From Sphingomonas sp. Leaf32 (GTDB lineage Bacteria > Pseudomonadota > Alphaproteobacteria > Sphingomonadales > Sphingomonadaceae): 64,000 nucleotides of DNA. Where the stretch lies: NCBI RefSeq assembly GCF_001421765.1, contig NZ_LMLA01000001.1, positions 977,199-1,041,198 of the forward strand. The letters run 5' to 3'. Under the pieces are notes generated by a model, which was not told the DNA's origin, made no database searches, and saw nothing but the letters and a program-made list of their open reading frames with translations. This document shows positions 8,770-19,328 of the stretch, piece after piece (positions within the stretch are counted from its first letter, which is position 1; every line of letters begins with the position of its first letter). A program made the position numbers and the translations under genes.

Positions 8770-10802
8770 TCGGTGCGTTCAGTCACGTTGGATTGGGCGA
8801 CCGCCGTGTCGGGTTCGCTCTGGTTGGCGGCGGAGTCCACCACGTTGCTGGTCGCGCCTTCGACGTCGGCGGGCGTGGCGGGTACGGTGGCGATGGGTGC
8901 GGCCTGTTCGGCCTCGAACGCCTTCCACTGCGCGGCCATGCGCGTCTGGACGTCGCCGCCCCATTCGCGTTCGAGCGGTTCGAGGCGGGCCATCGCCTTG
9001 TCGCGGTCGAACAGCCACGACAGGATGTCGCTGGCGATCGGCGCGGCGGTGTAGATGTGCCCGGAATGCTCCAGCACGACCGACACTGCATAGCGCGGCG
9101 CGGCGGCGGGGGCGTAGCCGATGAAGAGCGAGTGATCGCGCATCCGGAACGGCACCGCGCTGTCGCCCAGCACGCCGGTTCGGCGCTCCGCCATGGTGAT
9201 GCGACGAACCTGCGCGGTGCCGGTCTTGCCGGCCAGTTCGATGCCCGCCGGCAGCCCCTGAAAGCGCGAGCGCCCGCCGGTGCCGCCGCCATTTACCACG
9301 GCCCAGGTCGCCTTGTGGACGGTCGCCAGCATCTCGGGATCGATGCCCATTGATGGCGCTGGTGTGTGCGCGGTGTCGAGCAGGAGGCGCGGCACCACCG
9401 CGCGCCCCTGCGCCAGCCGTGCGGCCATGACCGCGAGCTGCAACGGATTGGTCAAGACATAGCCCTGGCCGATCGACGCGTTGACCGAATCCGCGACGGT
9501 CCATTTCTGTTTGTATTTCCGTAGCTTCCATGCACTATCCGGCACGGTGCCGTACCGCTGCGATTGGAAGGGAAGGTCGAATTTCTGCCCCAGCCCCATC
9601 TCGCGCACCGTCTTCGCGAACGCGTCGTACCCCAGCTCGCGAGCCATGGTGTAGAAATAGATGTCGCAGCTCTGTGCCACGGCCCCGACCATGTCGAGCG
9701 GCCCATGGCCGCCGCGCTTGTGGCAGTGGAACCGGCCGGTGCCGACCTGCAGCACGCCGGAGCAGTTGACCCGGCGATGTGGGTCGATGCCGGCCTTCAG
9801 GATGGCGAGGCCGTGCATCGGCTTCACCGTCGATCCCGGCGGATACAGCCCTTGCAGCGTCTTGTTCATCAGCGGGATGTGGTCGTCGCCCGACAGCATC
9901 TTCCATTCCAGCCGGCCGATGCCGTCCGAAAAGCTGTTCGGGTCGTAGGCAGGCATCGACACCATCGCCAGCACGTCGCCGGTGACCGCGTCCATCACCA
10001 CCGCCGAACCGGAATTGGGACCGAGGCGGCGGGCGGCAAATTCCTGCAGCCCGAGGTCGATGGTCAGGCGGACGTTGCGCCCCTGCTTGTCGGGCCGGGT
10101 TTCCAGTTCGCGCACGATCTGGCCACGTGCGGTCACCTCGACCCGCTTTTCCCCGGCGACACCGCGCAATTCGGATTCGAGATTTTTCTCAAGGCCGTCC
10201 TTGCCGAGCTTGAAGCCCGGCGTGACCATCAGCGGGTCACGGGTTTCCTTGAACTGTTCGGCGGTGGCCGGCCCGACATAGCCGGTCAGATGCGCGACGG
10301 CGGCGCCCGGTGGGTAGCTGCGCGAAAACCCGCGCGTCGGTTGGACACCGGGCAGTTCGGGCAGGCGGACACTGACCGCGGCGAAGCGTTCCCAGTCGAG
10401 ATTTTCGGCGACCTGGACCGGCGTCGACTTGCCGGCGCGCTTCAGGTCGGTCTGGATGCGCGCCATATCCTCCGGCGTCAGCGCCAGCAGGCTGCGCAGT
10501 TCGCCCAGCACCCGATCGCCGTCTTCCATTCGGTCCGGGATCAGGTCGACGCGGAAATCGGTGCGATTGTTGGCGATCGGCGCCCCGTGCCGATCGATGA
10601 TCCAGCCGCGCCGTGGCGGAATCTTGGTCTGGTTGACCCGGTTTTTTTCGGACAGGACGTTATAGCGCTCGTTCTCCGCGACCGACAGCCAGGCCATGCG
10701 ACTGGCGAGCACGACGCCGACCGCCACCTGCGCCCCGCCCAGCACCATCGCACGCCGGGAAAAGCTGAACGCCTGCGCCGCCTCGGTGACGATCCTGCTC
10801 AT
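8766..10802 (-). CDS. mrdA: Penicillin-binding protein 2 (elongation-specific transpeptidase)
   Basis: PBP2 cross-links peptidoglycan during lateral wall growth and works with RodA. The 678-residue protein has one N-terminal membrane anchor (about 18-40), a PBP dimerisation domain (about 60-230) and a transpeptidase domain. The active-site motifs are STVK (catalytic Ser324), SCD (378-380, in the SxN/SxD position) and KTGT (526-529). A polar C-terminal tail of about 60 residues after the fold lacks recognisable structure. It overlaps mreD upstream and rodA downstream by 4 bp each. Confidence 0.96.
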   Translation of the reverse strand: MSRIVTEAAQAFSFSRRAMVLGGAQVAVGVVLASRMAWLSVAENERYNVLSEKNRVNQTKIPPRRGWIIDRHGAPIANNRTDFRVDLIPDRMEDGDRVLGELRSLLALTPEDMARIQTDLKRAGKSTPVQVAENLDWERFAAVSVRLPELPGVQPTRGFSRSYPPGAAVAHLTGYVGPATAEQFKETRDPLMVTPGFKLGKDGLEKNLESELRGVAGEKRVEVTARGQIVRELETRPDKQGRNVRLTIDLGLQEFAARRLGPNSGSAVVMDAVTGDVLAMVSMPAYDPNSFSDGIGRLEWKMLSGDDHIPLMNKTLQGLYPPGSTVKPMHGLAILKAGIDPHRRVNCSGVLQVGTGRFHCHKRGGHGPLDMVGAVAQSCDIYFYTMARELGYDAFAKTVREMGLGQKFDLPFQSQRYGTVPDSAWKLRKYKQKWTVADSVNASIGQGYVLTNPLQLAVMAARLAQGRAVVPRLLLDTAHTPAPSMGIDPEMLATVHKATWAVVNGGGTGGRSRFQGLPAGIELAGKTGTAQVRRITMAERRTGVLGDSAVPFRMRDHSLFIGYAPAAAPRYAVSVVLEHSGHIYTAAPIASDILSWLFDRDKAMARLEPLEREWGGDVQTRMAAQWKAFEAEQAAPIATVPATPADVEGATSNVVDSAANQSEPDTAVAQSNVTERTE

Positions 10803-11299
10803 TCATCCTCGCTACCACCAAGTGCCGTACATAGCCGTGTTGCAGCAGGGAACAACGCCACCGATACGATGATCTGAAATAACAGCACGGTATCGACATG
10901 CGCCGAAAGGCTGGTGGCAAAGGCACGCCCGACGATCAGGCAAACGGCGATCGAGCCGCCGGCGAGCAACCAGTCCTGCCAGAAATCGCGGGTGACGAGG
11001 CGGGTATCGACCAGATCGAGCATCAGCGAACAAAGCTGCCACAACAGCACCGCGCTGCCCAGCGGTTGGCCGCTCACCAGATCGTCGAACAGGCCAAGCG
11101 GTGCCGCAGCCCAGACGGGCAGCGCGCCGGGACGAAGCAAGCGCCAGCCGAGGAACATCAGCAGGCCGAAGGGCGGCAGGAACGGCACCGTCGCCACGAC
11201 CGGCAACAGCGTGACCAGCGATCCACCCAGGATGCTCGCGACCGCCTTGCGCGTAACGATGCGCTCGGACCGGTCGTCGTCGGGACCGAGCAGCTTCAT
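10799..11299 (-). CDS. mreD: Rod shape-determining membrane protein MreD
   Basis: This 166-residue integral membrane protein has five or six hydrophobic segments and is identified by fold type and by its place between mreC and mrdA. MreD joins MreC, RodA and PBP2 in the elongation complex. The family is weakly conserved in sequence. Both ends overlap the neighbouring genes by 4 bp, which supports the chosen start. Confidence 0.9.
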   Translation of the reverse strand: MKLLGPDDDRSERIVTRKAVASILGGSLVTLLPVVATVPFLPPFGLLMFLGWRLLRPGALPVWAAAPLGLFDDLVSGQPLGSAVLLWQLCSLMLDLVDTRLVTRDFWQDWLLAGGSIAVCLIVGRAFATSLSAHVDTVLLFQIIVSVALFPAATRLCTALGGSEDE

Positions 11300-12195
11300 T
11301 CGGCGGCGGGCTTGGGCGTCGGTGTCGCGCTGGGGGTCGGGCGGGGAACCGGTGCGGACAGGAAGGCGCGCTCGACCAAGGCGAAGTCCAGCCCGTCGGG
11401 TTCGGCGAAGACGCGCGCGGGCGCCACGTCGCGCTGGCTGCGCGACACCCGCGCCACCGGCACGCCCGGCGGGTAGATGCCGCCGGTGCCCGACGTGACG
11501 AACACGTCGCCCGCCAGCAGCGGGGCGTTGGCGATCCCGGCGGCGCGGACCTCGACCATGCCGTTGCCCAAGCCGACGACGATCGCCGACAGCCCGTCAC
11601 GGGTGCGGCGTACCGGCACGATGCTTTCGGGATCGATGATGAGCAGGACGCTGGCGGTGTTGGGGCTGGTTTCGATGACCCGCCCGATCAGGCCGTTGGG
11701 TCCGCGCACGGGCTGGCCGCGCAGCACGCCTTGTCCCGATCCGGCATTGAGCGTGGCGAAGCGGCGGGTGCTGCTGGCTGAGCTGTTGACCAGCCGGGCG
11801 GTAACGACGGGGGCGGCGGACCGGTCGCGCAGGTTCAGCAACGTGCGCAACCGGGCGTTTTCCCGGTTCAGCAGCCGCGCCTGCATCAAGTAACGACGGG
11901 TCGCCTCCTCCCGCGCACGCAAACGGCGGTTTTCCGAAACCGCACCGAAATAGTCACCGATACCGCTCGGCACCGACGCGACACCGTCCCACGCCCAGTC
12001 GAGACCGGACGAAACAGGGGTCGTCGCCTCCCGGACCGCGCCGCGCAGGGCGGCGAAGGCGCGGGGGTCGATGATCGAGATGAGGAGCAGGATCGCACCG
12101 ACAAGCGCGCCGCTCGCCGCCAGCACATAGCCGGCGAACACCGTATATTGCGCCCGCCGGGAAAATCCCGAACGGTGGTTGCGTGGCGGCGCCAT
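11296..12195 (-). CDS. mreC: Rod shape-determining protein MreC
   Basis: MreC is a bitopic protein that activates PBP2 from the periplasm. The 299 residues hold a membrane segment (about 18-42), a heptad-like coiled coil (about 75-115) and the two small beta domains of the family (about 120-275). Among these, ARLVNSS and QPVRGPNGLIGRV are typical. A Pro/Thr-rich tail follows. The ATG at 12193-12195 has a G-rich binding site within 14 bp, between it and the inserted inverted-repeat element, so translation initiation is preserved. Confidence 0.95.
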   Translation of the reverse strand: MAPPRNHRSGFSRRAQYTVFAGYVLAASGALVGAILLLISIIDPRAFAALRGAVREATTPVSSGLDWAWDGVASVPSGIGDYFGAVSENRRLRAREEATRRYLMQARLLNRENARLRTLLNLRDRSAAPVVTARLVNSSASSTRRFATLNAGSGQGVLRGQPVRGPNGLIGRVIETSPNTASVLLIIDPESIVPVRRTRDGLSAIVVGLGNGMVEVRAAGIANAPLLAGDVFVTSGTGGIYPPGVPVARVSRSQRDVAPARVFAEPDGLDFALVERAFLSAPVPRPTPSATPTPKPAAE

Positions 12196-12208
12196 GCCCC
12201 CGGACCCC

Positions 12209-12479
12209 TAGAGCCTGATGACATGGTTTTGACCCGTCGGGACGGAGCCGATGCGGGTCTGTGGATAGGAGAGAGGACGGAACGGGGCCTTCCCCCCGTG
12301 ACGGACGAACGACGCCGCCACAGACCTGCATCGGCCCGCCGCTTCGCGGTTGCCCTGCGCCGCCCGCCGGACATCGTCGCCCCGCTTGCCCGGGCGATGC
12401 GCCCGCGCTGCGCGGCGCTCCTCACCGGCAAACGGCGCAGGGCAATCACGATGGGTCAAGACCATGTCATCAGGCTCTA
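12209..12479. mobile_element. Putative MITE-like element with 28-30 bp terminal inverted repeats and TA flanks
   Basis: The ends at 12211-12238 and 12450-12477 match as inverted repeats with two mismatches; the outermost bases read GAGCCTGATGACATGG. Each end is bordered by TA, as expected for a TA target duplication of the IS630/Tc1-mariner group. Inside are two more long inverted pairs (12247-12264 with 12318-12335, and 12348-12362 with 12433-12447), each with one mismatch. The 271 bp can therefore fold into a multi-arm cruciform. No transposase or credible ORF is present. It fills almost the whole space between the mreB stop and the mreC binding site. Whether it transposes is inference. Confidence 0.7.
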
Positions 12480-12481
12480 TG

Positions 12482-13648
<1,167 letters not shown>

Positions 13649-13662
13649 CTAGAGCGATCCCC

Positions 13663-15438
13663 ATGTCAATACGCCGTCTCCCCGAGCATCTAGTCAACCG
13701 CATCGCCGCGGGGGAAGTGGTGGAACGCCCCGCTTCCGGGCTGAAAGAACTGGTCGAGAACGCGATCGACGCCGGTGCCGCCCGCGTGCTCGTCCGTCTG
13801 GCCGGCGGTGGCATCGATTTGATCGAGGTCAGCGACGACGGGTGCGGCATGGGGCCGGCCGATATGGCGTTGGCGCTGGAGCGCCATGCGACCTCCAAGC
13901 TGCCCGACGACCGCATCGAAGCCGTCACGACGTTGGGATTTCGCGGCGAAGCGTTGCCGTCGATCGCCAGCGTCGCGCGCCTGTCGATCGAGAGCCGGCC
14001 GGCGGGTGCCGAGGGCTGGCTGCGCACCGTCGACAATGGCGACGTGGTCGAGGATCGCCCGGCTGCGGTGCCTCCGGGTACGCGCATCCGGGTCGAGGGG
14101 CTGTTCGCGCGCGTCCCGGCACGCCGGAAGTTCCTGCGCTCGGCCCGGTCGGAATTCGCCGCCTGTGTCGACCAGGTGCGGCGGCTGGCGATGGCGCGGC
14201 CGGACATCGCCTTCACCCTCGAACATGACGGCCGCCGCGTGCTGGGGGTACAGGCGGGCGAGTCGCGGCCGGAGCGAGTCGCGGCGTTGACCGATCGGGC
14301 GCTGGCGATGAACTCGGTCGGGCTGGACTGGGAGCGTGAGGGAATGCGGCTTGGCGGAGTCGCCGGGCTGCCGACCTTCCATCGCGGGGTGGCCGATCAT
14401 CAATATCTGTTCGTCAACGGCCGGCCGGTGAGGGACCGGTTACTGTCGGGCGCGGTGCGGGGGGCCTATGCCGAGATGCTCGCGCGCGATCGTCATGCGG
14501 TCGTCGCGCTGTTCCTCGACGTCGATCCCGATCTGATCGACGTCAACGTCCATCCGGCCAAGACCGAGGTGCGGTTTCGTGATCCGGCGGCGGCGCGCGG
14601 TTTGATCGTCGGGGGCCTGCGCCGTGCGCTGGACGAAGCGGGCTTTCGCGCCGTGCAACGTCCCGCCGCCGATGCGATGGCGGCGTGGACGACCGAGCCG
14701 GTCGGGCCGGTGGCGGGTCCCGCCGTGCCCCTGCCGCCGCTGGCCGAACCGACCGTGTCGCCGGGCTTTGCCTTCCACGATCGTCAACCGACCTTCTTCG
14801 CCCCGCCGCCGCAGGCGCGCGCCGAAGTGGCGGTCGAACCGCCGCCCGCTTCCACCCGGTTTCCGCTGGGCGCCGCGCGAGGGCAGGTCGCGCGGACCTA
14901 TATCGTCGCGGAGGCGGAGGATGGGCTGGTACTGGTGGATCAGCACGCGGCGCACGAACGACTGGTGCTCGAACGGATGCGGGCCGCGATGGCGACCGGC
15001 GGGGTGGCGCGGCAAGCGTTGCTGATCCCCGAAGTGGTCGAGCTGGACGAGGTCGCCTGCGACGCGCTGGAAGACAAGTCGGGGGAACTGGCGGAGTTCG
15101 GGCTGGAACTCGAACGCTTCGGCCCCCGTGCGATGCTGGTGCGCGCAACGCCGGCGATGCTGGGGCAAGGTGACGTCATCGGCCTGGTCACCGACCTCGC
15201 TGACGAAATCCGTGCGCATGACGCCGCGCTGTCGCTGAAGGAACGGATCGATCATGTCGCCGCGACCATGGCCTGCCATGGATCGGTTCGTGCCGGCCGG
15301 GTGTTGTCGGTCGTCGAGATGAACGCCCTGCTGCGCGAGATGGAAGTGACGCCGCATTCGGGCCAGTGCAATCATGGCCGCCCGACCTGGATCAAGCTGG
15401 CGCATGGCGACATCGAAAAGCTGTTCGGCCGGAAATGA
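13663..15438 (+). CDS. mutL: DNA mismatch repair protein MutL (endonuclease type)
   Basis: MutL couples MutS mismatch recognition to strand incision. The 591-residue protein begins MSIRRLPEHLVNRIAAGEVV, the conserved GHKL ATPase start. The upstream in-frame TTG extension is rejected because family members start here. ATPase motifs include ELVENAIDAG, DDGCGM and GFRGEAL. The C-terminal domain contains DQHAAHERLVLE, matching the DQHA(x)2E(x)4E endonuclease signature, plus ACHGSVRAG and CNHGRPT zinc-site motifs. It should therefore nick DNA itself, as expected without MutH. A Pro-rich linker lies at about 345-405. The stop is 12 bp from the next gene. Confidence 0.96.
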   Translation: MSIRRLPEHLVNRIAAGEVVERPASGLKELVENAIDAGAARVLVRLAGGGIDLIEVSDDGCGMGPADMALALERHATSKLPDDRIEAVTTLGFRGEALPSIASVARLSIESRPAGAEGWLRTVDNGDVVEDRPAAVPPGTRIRVEGLFARVPARRKFLRSARSEFAACVDQVRRLAMARPDIAFTLEHDGRRVLGVQAGESRPERVAALTDRALAMNSVGLDWEREGMRLGGVAGLPTFHRGVADHQYLFVNGRPVRDRLLSGAVRGAYAEMLARDRHAVVALFLDVDPDLIDVNVHPAKTEVRFRDPAAARGLIVGGLRRALDEAGFRAVQRPAADAMAAWTTEPVGPVAGPAVPLPPLAEPTVSPGFAFHDRQPTFFAPPPQARAEVAVEPPPASTRFPLGAARGQVARTYIVAEAEDGLVLVDQHAAHERLVLERMRAAMATGGVARQALLIPEVVELDEVACDALEDKSGELAEFGLELERFGPRAMLVRATPAMLGQGDVIGLVTDLADEIRAHDAALSLKERIDHVAATMACHGSVRAGRVLSVVEMNALLREMEVTPHSGQCNHGRPTWIKLAHGDIEKLFGRK

Positions 15439-15450
15439 GGAAGTAGTCCG

Positions 15451-17628
15451 ATGAAGTTCACCGAAGCCGCCGGAGCCAACCCGACCGATGCGCTGCGCGT
15501 GCTGGGCCATCCGACGGACCGGATCGAGGGACCGTTGAAGGTCAGCGGACAGGCGACCTACGCCGCCGAGTTCGCCGTGCCGGGGCAGGTCCATGGCGTC
15601 GTCGTCGGCACGACCATCGCCACCGGGCGGATCGTGGCGATCGACGTGGCGGACGCGTTGGCCGCGCCGGGGGTGCTGGCGGTGGTGACGCATGAGAATG
15701 CTGGGCCGCTGGGCATCGGCGACGATCACAAGGTGCCGATGCTCGCCGGGCCGCAGGTCGATCAATTGGGGCAGGCGGCGGCGCTGGTCGTCGCGGAGAC
15801 CTTCGAGACGGCTCGTGCAGCCGCGCGTCTGATCCGGATCGCCTATGACGCAGGGGAAGGGGCGTTCGATCTGGCGAAGGCGGCCGAACACGGGACGGAA
15901 AAGCCGTTCCGATCGAACGGACATGGCGATTTCGACCGCGCCTTTGCCGCCGCGCCGGTGCGGATCGACGCGACCTACACGACCCCCGACCATGCCCATG
16001 CGATGATGGAGCCTTACGCGTCGATCGCCGCGTGGGAAGGCGACGCGCTGACGCTGTGGACCGCGAACCAGATGGTCGACTGGGCCGCGCGCGACATGGC
16101 GAAGATCTTGAACATGCCAAAGGACAAGGTGCGCATCGTCGCGCACCATGTCGGTGGCGGGTTCGGTGGGAAGCTGTGGGTCCGGGCCGATGCGGTGCTG
16201 GCAGCCGTCGCCGCGCGGCAGGTCGGGCGGCCGGTGAAAGTCGTTTTGAGCCGCGCCCAGATCTTCAACAATACGACCCATCGGTCGGCGACGATCCAGC
16301 GGCTGCGGCTGGGTGCGACGAGCGACGGGCGGTTGCAGGCGATCGCGCATGAAAGCTGGTCCGGCGACCTGCCCGGCGGCAGTCCCGAGGGGGCAGGCGC
16401 GCAGACCCGCCAACTCTATGCCGCATCCAACCGGCGGGTGGTCGAATGGCTGGCCGAGCTGAACCTGCCTGAATCCAGCGCCATGCGTGCGCCGGGGGAA
16501 GCGGTCGGTATGATGGCGATCGAAGCGGCGATGGACGAACTGGCGGAGAAGCTGGAGATCGATCCGGTCGAACTCCGCGTGCTGAACGATACGCAGGTCG
16601 ATCCGGAAAAGCCGGAACGGCGCTTTTCGCATCGCGACCTTATCGGGTGCCTGCGCGAGGGCGCCGAACGCTTCGGCTGGAGAGACCGCGCCTCGATGCC
16701 CGGCCAGCGGCGCGAAGGGCGCTGGCGTATCGGAATGGGGATGGCGGCGGCGTATCGCGGCAACATGGTGCTGAAGTCGGCCGCGCGGGTCGGGATCGCC
16801 GGTGATGGCCGGGTGACGGTGACGACCGACATGACCGATATCGGCACCGGCAGCTACACGATCTTGGCGCAGACGGCGGCCGAGATGCTGGGCGTCGAAC
16901 TGGGACGGGTGGCGGTGCGGCTGGGCGAGTCGGGCTTCCCCGTGTCCGCCGGATCGGGAGGGCAGTTCGGCGCGAACAGCTCGACCGCAGGCGTCTATGC
17001 CGCCTGTGTCGGCCTGCGCGACAAGGTGGCGCAGGCCGTCGGGTTCGATCCGGCGACCGCACGCTTTGCCGACGGCCGGATATGGTCGGGCAACAAGTCG
17101 GTTGCCCTGGGCGAGGCGGCGGGCGCGGACGGGATCGAGGTCGAGGACCGGATCGAGTTCGGCGATCTGACCAAGAAGTTCGTACAGGCGACGTTCGGCG
17201 CGCATTTCGTCGAGGTCGGTGTCGACGCCGATACCGCCGAGGTTCGCGTCCGGCGGATGCTGGGCGTCTTTGCCGCCGGGCGGATCCTGAACCCGAAGGC
17301 CGCCCGCAGCCAGATATTGGGCGCGATGACGATGGGCGTCGGCGCGGCGCTGACCGAGGAACTGGTGGTCGATCCACGCCTGGGCGGGTTCATCAACCAC
17401 GACCTGGCCGAATATCACGTGCCGACCCATGCCGACATTCCGCACCAGGAGGTCGTCTTCCTCGACGAGGAAGACCCCTATTCGTCACCGATGAAGGCGA
17501 AGGGCGTCGGCGAATTGGGCATTTGCGGCGTCGGCGCGGCAATCGCCAACGCGTTATATAATGCTTGTGGGGTGCGGGTGCGGGAGTATCCGATCACGCT
17601 CGACAAGATATTGGCCGGTTTGATCTAG
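15451..17628 (+). CDS. paoC: PaoC-like molybdenum-binding subunit of aldehyde/xanthine dehydrogenase family
   Basis: This 725-residue protein aligns by memory with E. coli PaoC (YagR), the molybdenum-cofactor subunit of the periplasmic aldehyde oxidoreductase, along its whole length. It keeps GGGFGGK, the substrate-pocket region MRAPGEA, SAGSGGQFG and the catalytic glutamate region KGVGELG near the C-terminus. Such enzymes need FeS (PaoA) and FAD (PaoB) subunits, yet neither lies beside it here. It follows mutL by 12 bp with its own binding site (GAGGAAG). Either its partners are elsewhere or it acts with another complex. There is no signal peptide; in PaoABC, PaoA carries the Tat signal. Confidence 0.9.
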   Translation: MKFTEAAGANPTDALRVLGHPTDRIEGPLKVSGQATYAAEFAVPGQVHGVVVGTTIATGRIVAIDVADALAAPGVLAVVTHENAGPLGIGDDHKVPMLAGPQVDQLGQAAALVVAETFETARAAARLIRIAYDAGEGAFDLAKAAEHGTEKPFRSNGHGDFDRAFAAAPVRIDATYTTPDHAHAMMEPYASIAAWEGDALTLWTANQMVDWAARDMAKILNMPKDKVRIVAHHVGGGFGGKLWVRADAVLAAVAARQVGRPVKVVLSRAQIFNNTTHRSATIQRLRLGATSDGRLQAIAHESWSGDLPGGSPEGAGAQTRQLYAASNRRVVEWLAELNLPESSAMRAPGEAVGMMAIEAAMDELAEKLEIDPVELRVLNDTQVDPEKPERRFSHRDLIGCLREGAERFGWRDRASMPGQRREGRWRIGMGMAAAYRGNMVLKSAARVGIAGDGRVTVTTDMTDIGTGSYTILAQTAAEMLGVELGRVAVRLGESGFPVSAGSGGQFGANSSTAGVYAACVGLRDKVAQAVGFDPATARFADGRIWSGNKSVALGEAAGADGIEVEDRIEFGDLTKKFVQATFGAHFVEVGVDADTAEVRVRRMLGVFAAGRILNPKAARSQILGAMTMGVGAALTEELVVDPRLGGFINHDLAEYHVPTHADIPHQEVVFLDEEDPYSSPMKAKGVGELGICGVGAAIANALYNACGVRVREYPITLDKILAGLI

Positions 17629-17743
17629 GGCCGATCGACATTCGGCTACTCCCGGTGTCGATCCTGATCGACGCCGCCAGCCTTTTCGTCACCCCGGAAC
17701 AAGTACGGGGTGACGAAACAGTATCTGAATGTCGATCGGCCCT
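17627..17743. repeat. 117-bp palindromic element with inner 13-bp hairpin (copy A of a two-copy repeat)
   Basis: The outer arms 17627-17650 and 17720-17743 match as inverted repeats at 22 of 24 positions. Inside, 17684-17696 and 17706-17718 form a perfect 13-bp stem with a 9-nt loop. The left part (17629-17671) recurs at 56509-56551 with 37 of 43 identities. The element begins inside the paoC stop codon and may serve as its terminator. Confidence 0.7.
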
Positions 17744-17754
17744 GATGGCCTCGA

Positions 17755-17853
17755 CCGTCATCCCGGCGCAGGCCGGGATTCACGTACAGGCGACCTGGCG
17801 GCTTTTGCCGATCGTCCCGTAACCATGGATCCCGGCCTGCGCCGGGATGACGG
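17755..17853. repeat. Dispersed palindromic repeat (GTCATCCCGGC type), intergenic
   Basis: Two 28-bp arms (17755-17782 and 17826-17853) are inverted copies with one mismatch. Each arm is itself a small hairpin around CCGGCGCAGGCCGG. It lies between convergent paoC and aroG, 3 bp from the aroG stop. Related copies occur at 19844, 29397, 32691, 49827 and 55519. Confidence 0.85.
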
Positions 17854-17856
17854 TGG

Positions 17857-19230
17857 TCAGGCTGCGATCCTGCGGCGCTCCGCCATCTCGGTGTTCAGCA
17901 TCTCGGCCAGCAGGAACGCCAGTTCCAGGCTCTGCCCGGCGTTCAGGCGCGGGTCGCAATGGGTGTGATAGCGGTCGGCTAGCGCCTGTTCGGTGACCGC
18001 GATCGCGCCGCCGGTGCATTCGGTGACGTTCTGGCCGGTCATTTCGGCATGGATGCCGCCGGCATGGCTGCCCTCGGCACGATGGACCGCGAAGAAGCCG
18101 CGCACTTCGGCCAGGATGCGGTCGAACGGCCGGGTCTTGTAGCCGGTCGTCGCCTTCACCGTGTTGCCGTGCATCGGATCGCACGACCACACCACCGGAT
18201 GCCCCTCACGCTGAACCGCGCGGATCAGCTTGGGCAGGCCAGCCTCGATCTTGTCATGACCATAGCGGGTGATGAGCGTCATCCGACCCGCGACGCGGTT
18301 CGGGTTGAGTGTGTCGAGCATCCGCAGCAGCGCGTCGGGTTCCAGCGTCGGCCCGCATTTGATGCCGATCGGGTTGCCGATGCCGCGCAGGAACTCGACA
18401 TGCGCCGACCCATCGAAGCGGGTGCGGTCGCCGATCCACAGGAAATGGGCCGAGGTGTCGTACCAGTCACCGGTCAGTGAATCCTGCCGGGTCAGCGCCT
18501 GCTCGTAGGGGAGCAGCAACGCTTCGTGGCTGGTGTAGAAGCTGGTCGCCTTCAACTGCGGCACGCTGTCGGCGTCGATGCCGCAGGCCGCCATGAAGTC
18601 GAGCGCCTCGCCGATCCGGTCGGCGACGTCGGCATATTTCTTCGCCCACGGGCTGCGGCCCATGAAGTCGTGGGTCCAGCGATGCACCTGATGCAGGTTC
18701 GCATAGCCACCGGTCGCGAACGCGCGCAGCAGGTTGAGCGTCGCCGCCGCCTGCGAATAGGCGCGGATCATCCGCTGCGGATCGGGCACGCGACCCTCGG
18801 CGGTGAAGGCGATGTCGTTGATGTTGTCGCCGCGATAGCTGGGCAGCTCGACGCCATCGATCGTCTCGGTATCGGCCGAGCGGGGCTTGGCGAACTGACC
18901 GGCCATGCGCCCGAGCTTCACTGTCGGCAGCTTCGACGCGAAGGTCAGCACGACCGCCATCTGGAGGATGACGCGGAAGGTGTCGCGGATATAGTTGGGA
19001 TGGAACTCGGCAAAGCTCTCGGCGCAATCGCCACCCTGCAACAGGAACGCCTTGCCCTCCGCGACCTGTGCCAGTTCGGCGGTCAGGTTGCGCGCTTCGC
19101 CGGCAAAGACGAGCGGCGGATAGCTGGCCAGCTGCGCGGTGGTTGCGTCGAGCGCCTGCGCGTCGGGATAGGTCGGGAGCTGGCGCGCTTCGGCTTTCTT
19201 CCAGCTGTCGGGGGCCCAGATTGCGGCCAT
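17857..19230 (-). CDS. aroG: Class II 3-deoxy-7-phosphoheptulonate (DAHP) synthase
   Basis: This enzyme performs the first step of the shikimate pathway, condensing phosphoenolpyruvate with erythrose 4-phosphate. The 457-residue plant-type (class II) protein shows [49 protein letters not shown] and [19 protein letters not shown] chose the ATG at 19230 ([10 protein letters not shown]) because a GGAACC site lies 4 bp upstream and family members start with such a WxPDSW segment; an ATG four codons earlier (19242) is possible. It is monocistronic, and convergent with paoC. Confidence 0.95.
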   Translation of the reverse strand: MAAIWAPDSWKKAEARQLPTYPDAQALDATTAQLASYPPLVFAGEARNLTAELAQVAEGKAFLLQGGDCAESFAEFHPNYIRDTFRVILQMAVVLTFASKLPTVKLGRMAGQFAKPRSADTETIDGVELPSYRGDNINDIAFTAEGRVPDPQRMIRAYSQAAATLNLLRAFATGGYANLHQVHRWTHDFMGRSPWAKKYADVADRIGEALDFMAACGIDADSVPQLKATSFYTSHEALLLPYEQALTRQDSLTGDWYDTSAHFLWIGDRTRFDGSAHVEFLRGIGNPIGIKCGPTLEPDALLRMLDTLNPNRVAGRMTLITRYGHDKIEAGLPKLIRAVQREGHPVVWSCDPMHGNTVKATTGYKTRPFDRILAEVRGFFAVHRAEGSHAGGIHAEMTGQNVTECTGGAIAVTEQALADRYHTHCDPRLNAGQSLELAFLLAEMLNTEMAERRRIAA

Positions 19231-19328
19231 GTCAGGTTCCATCCAAGTCGGTTAGGGCAATTCCCATGCGCGAAACGGACCGTTCACGCAATGAAGGAAA
19301 GGTTCATCGCCCCGATCGACCGCTTCGA

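Noticed and set aside
14440..17445. 1001-codon minus-strand open frame across mutL and paoC
   Set aside because: It spans two clearly identified plus-strand genes and has the His/Arg/Asp-rich composition of a GC-skewed antisense frame.
17565..17822. 85-codon frame after paoC with a peptide similar to one in the chaA 5' extension
   Set aside because: The similarity comes from the shared DNA repeat (17629-17671 and 56509-56551), not from protein conservation.
17755..17853. Repeat considered as a CRISPR unit
   Set aside because: It is an isolated inverted pair without direct repeats, regular spacers or cas genes.
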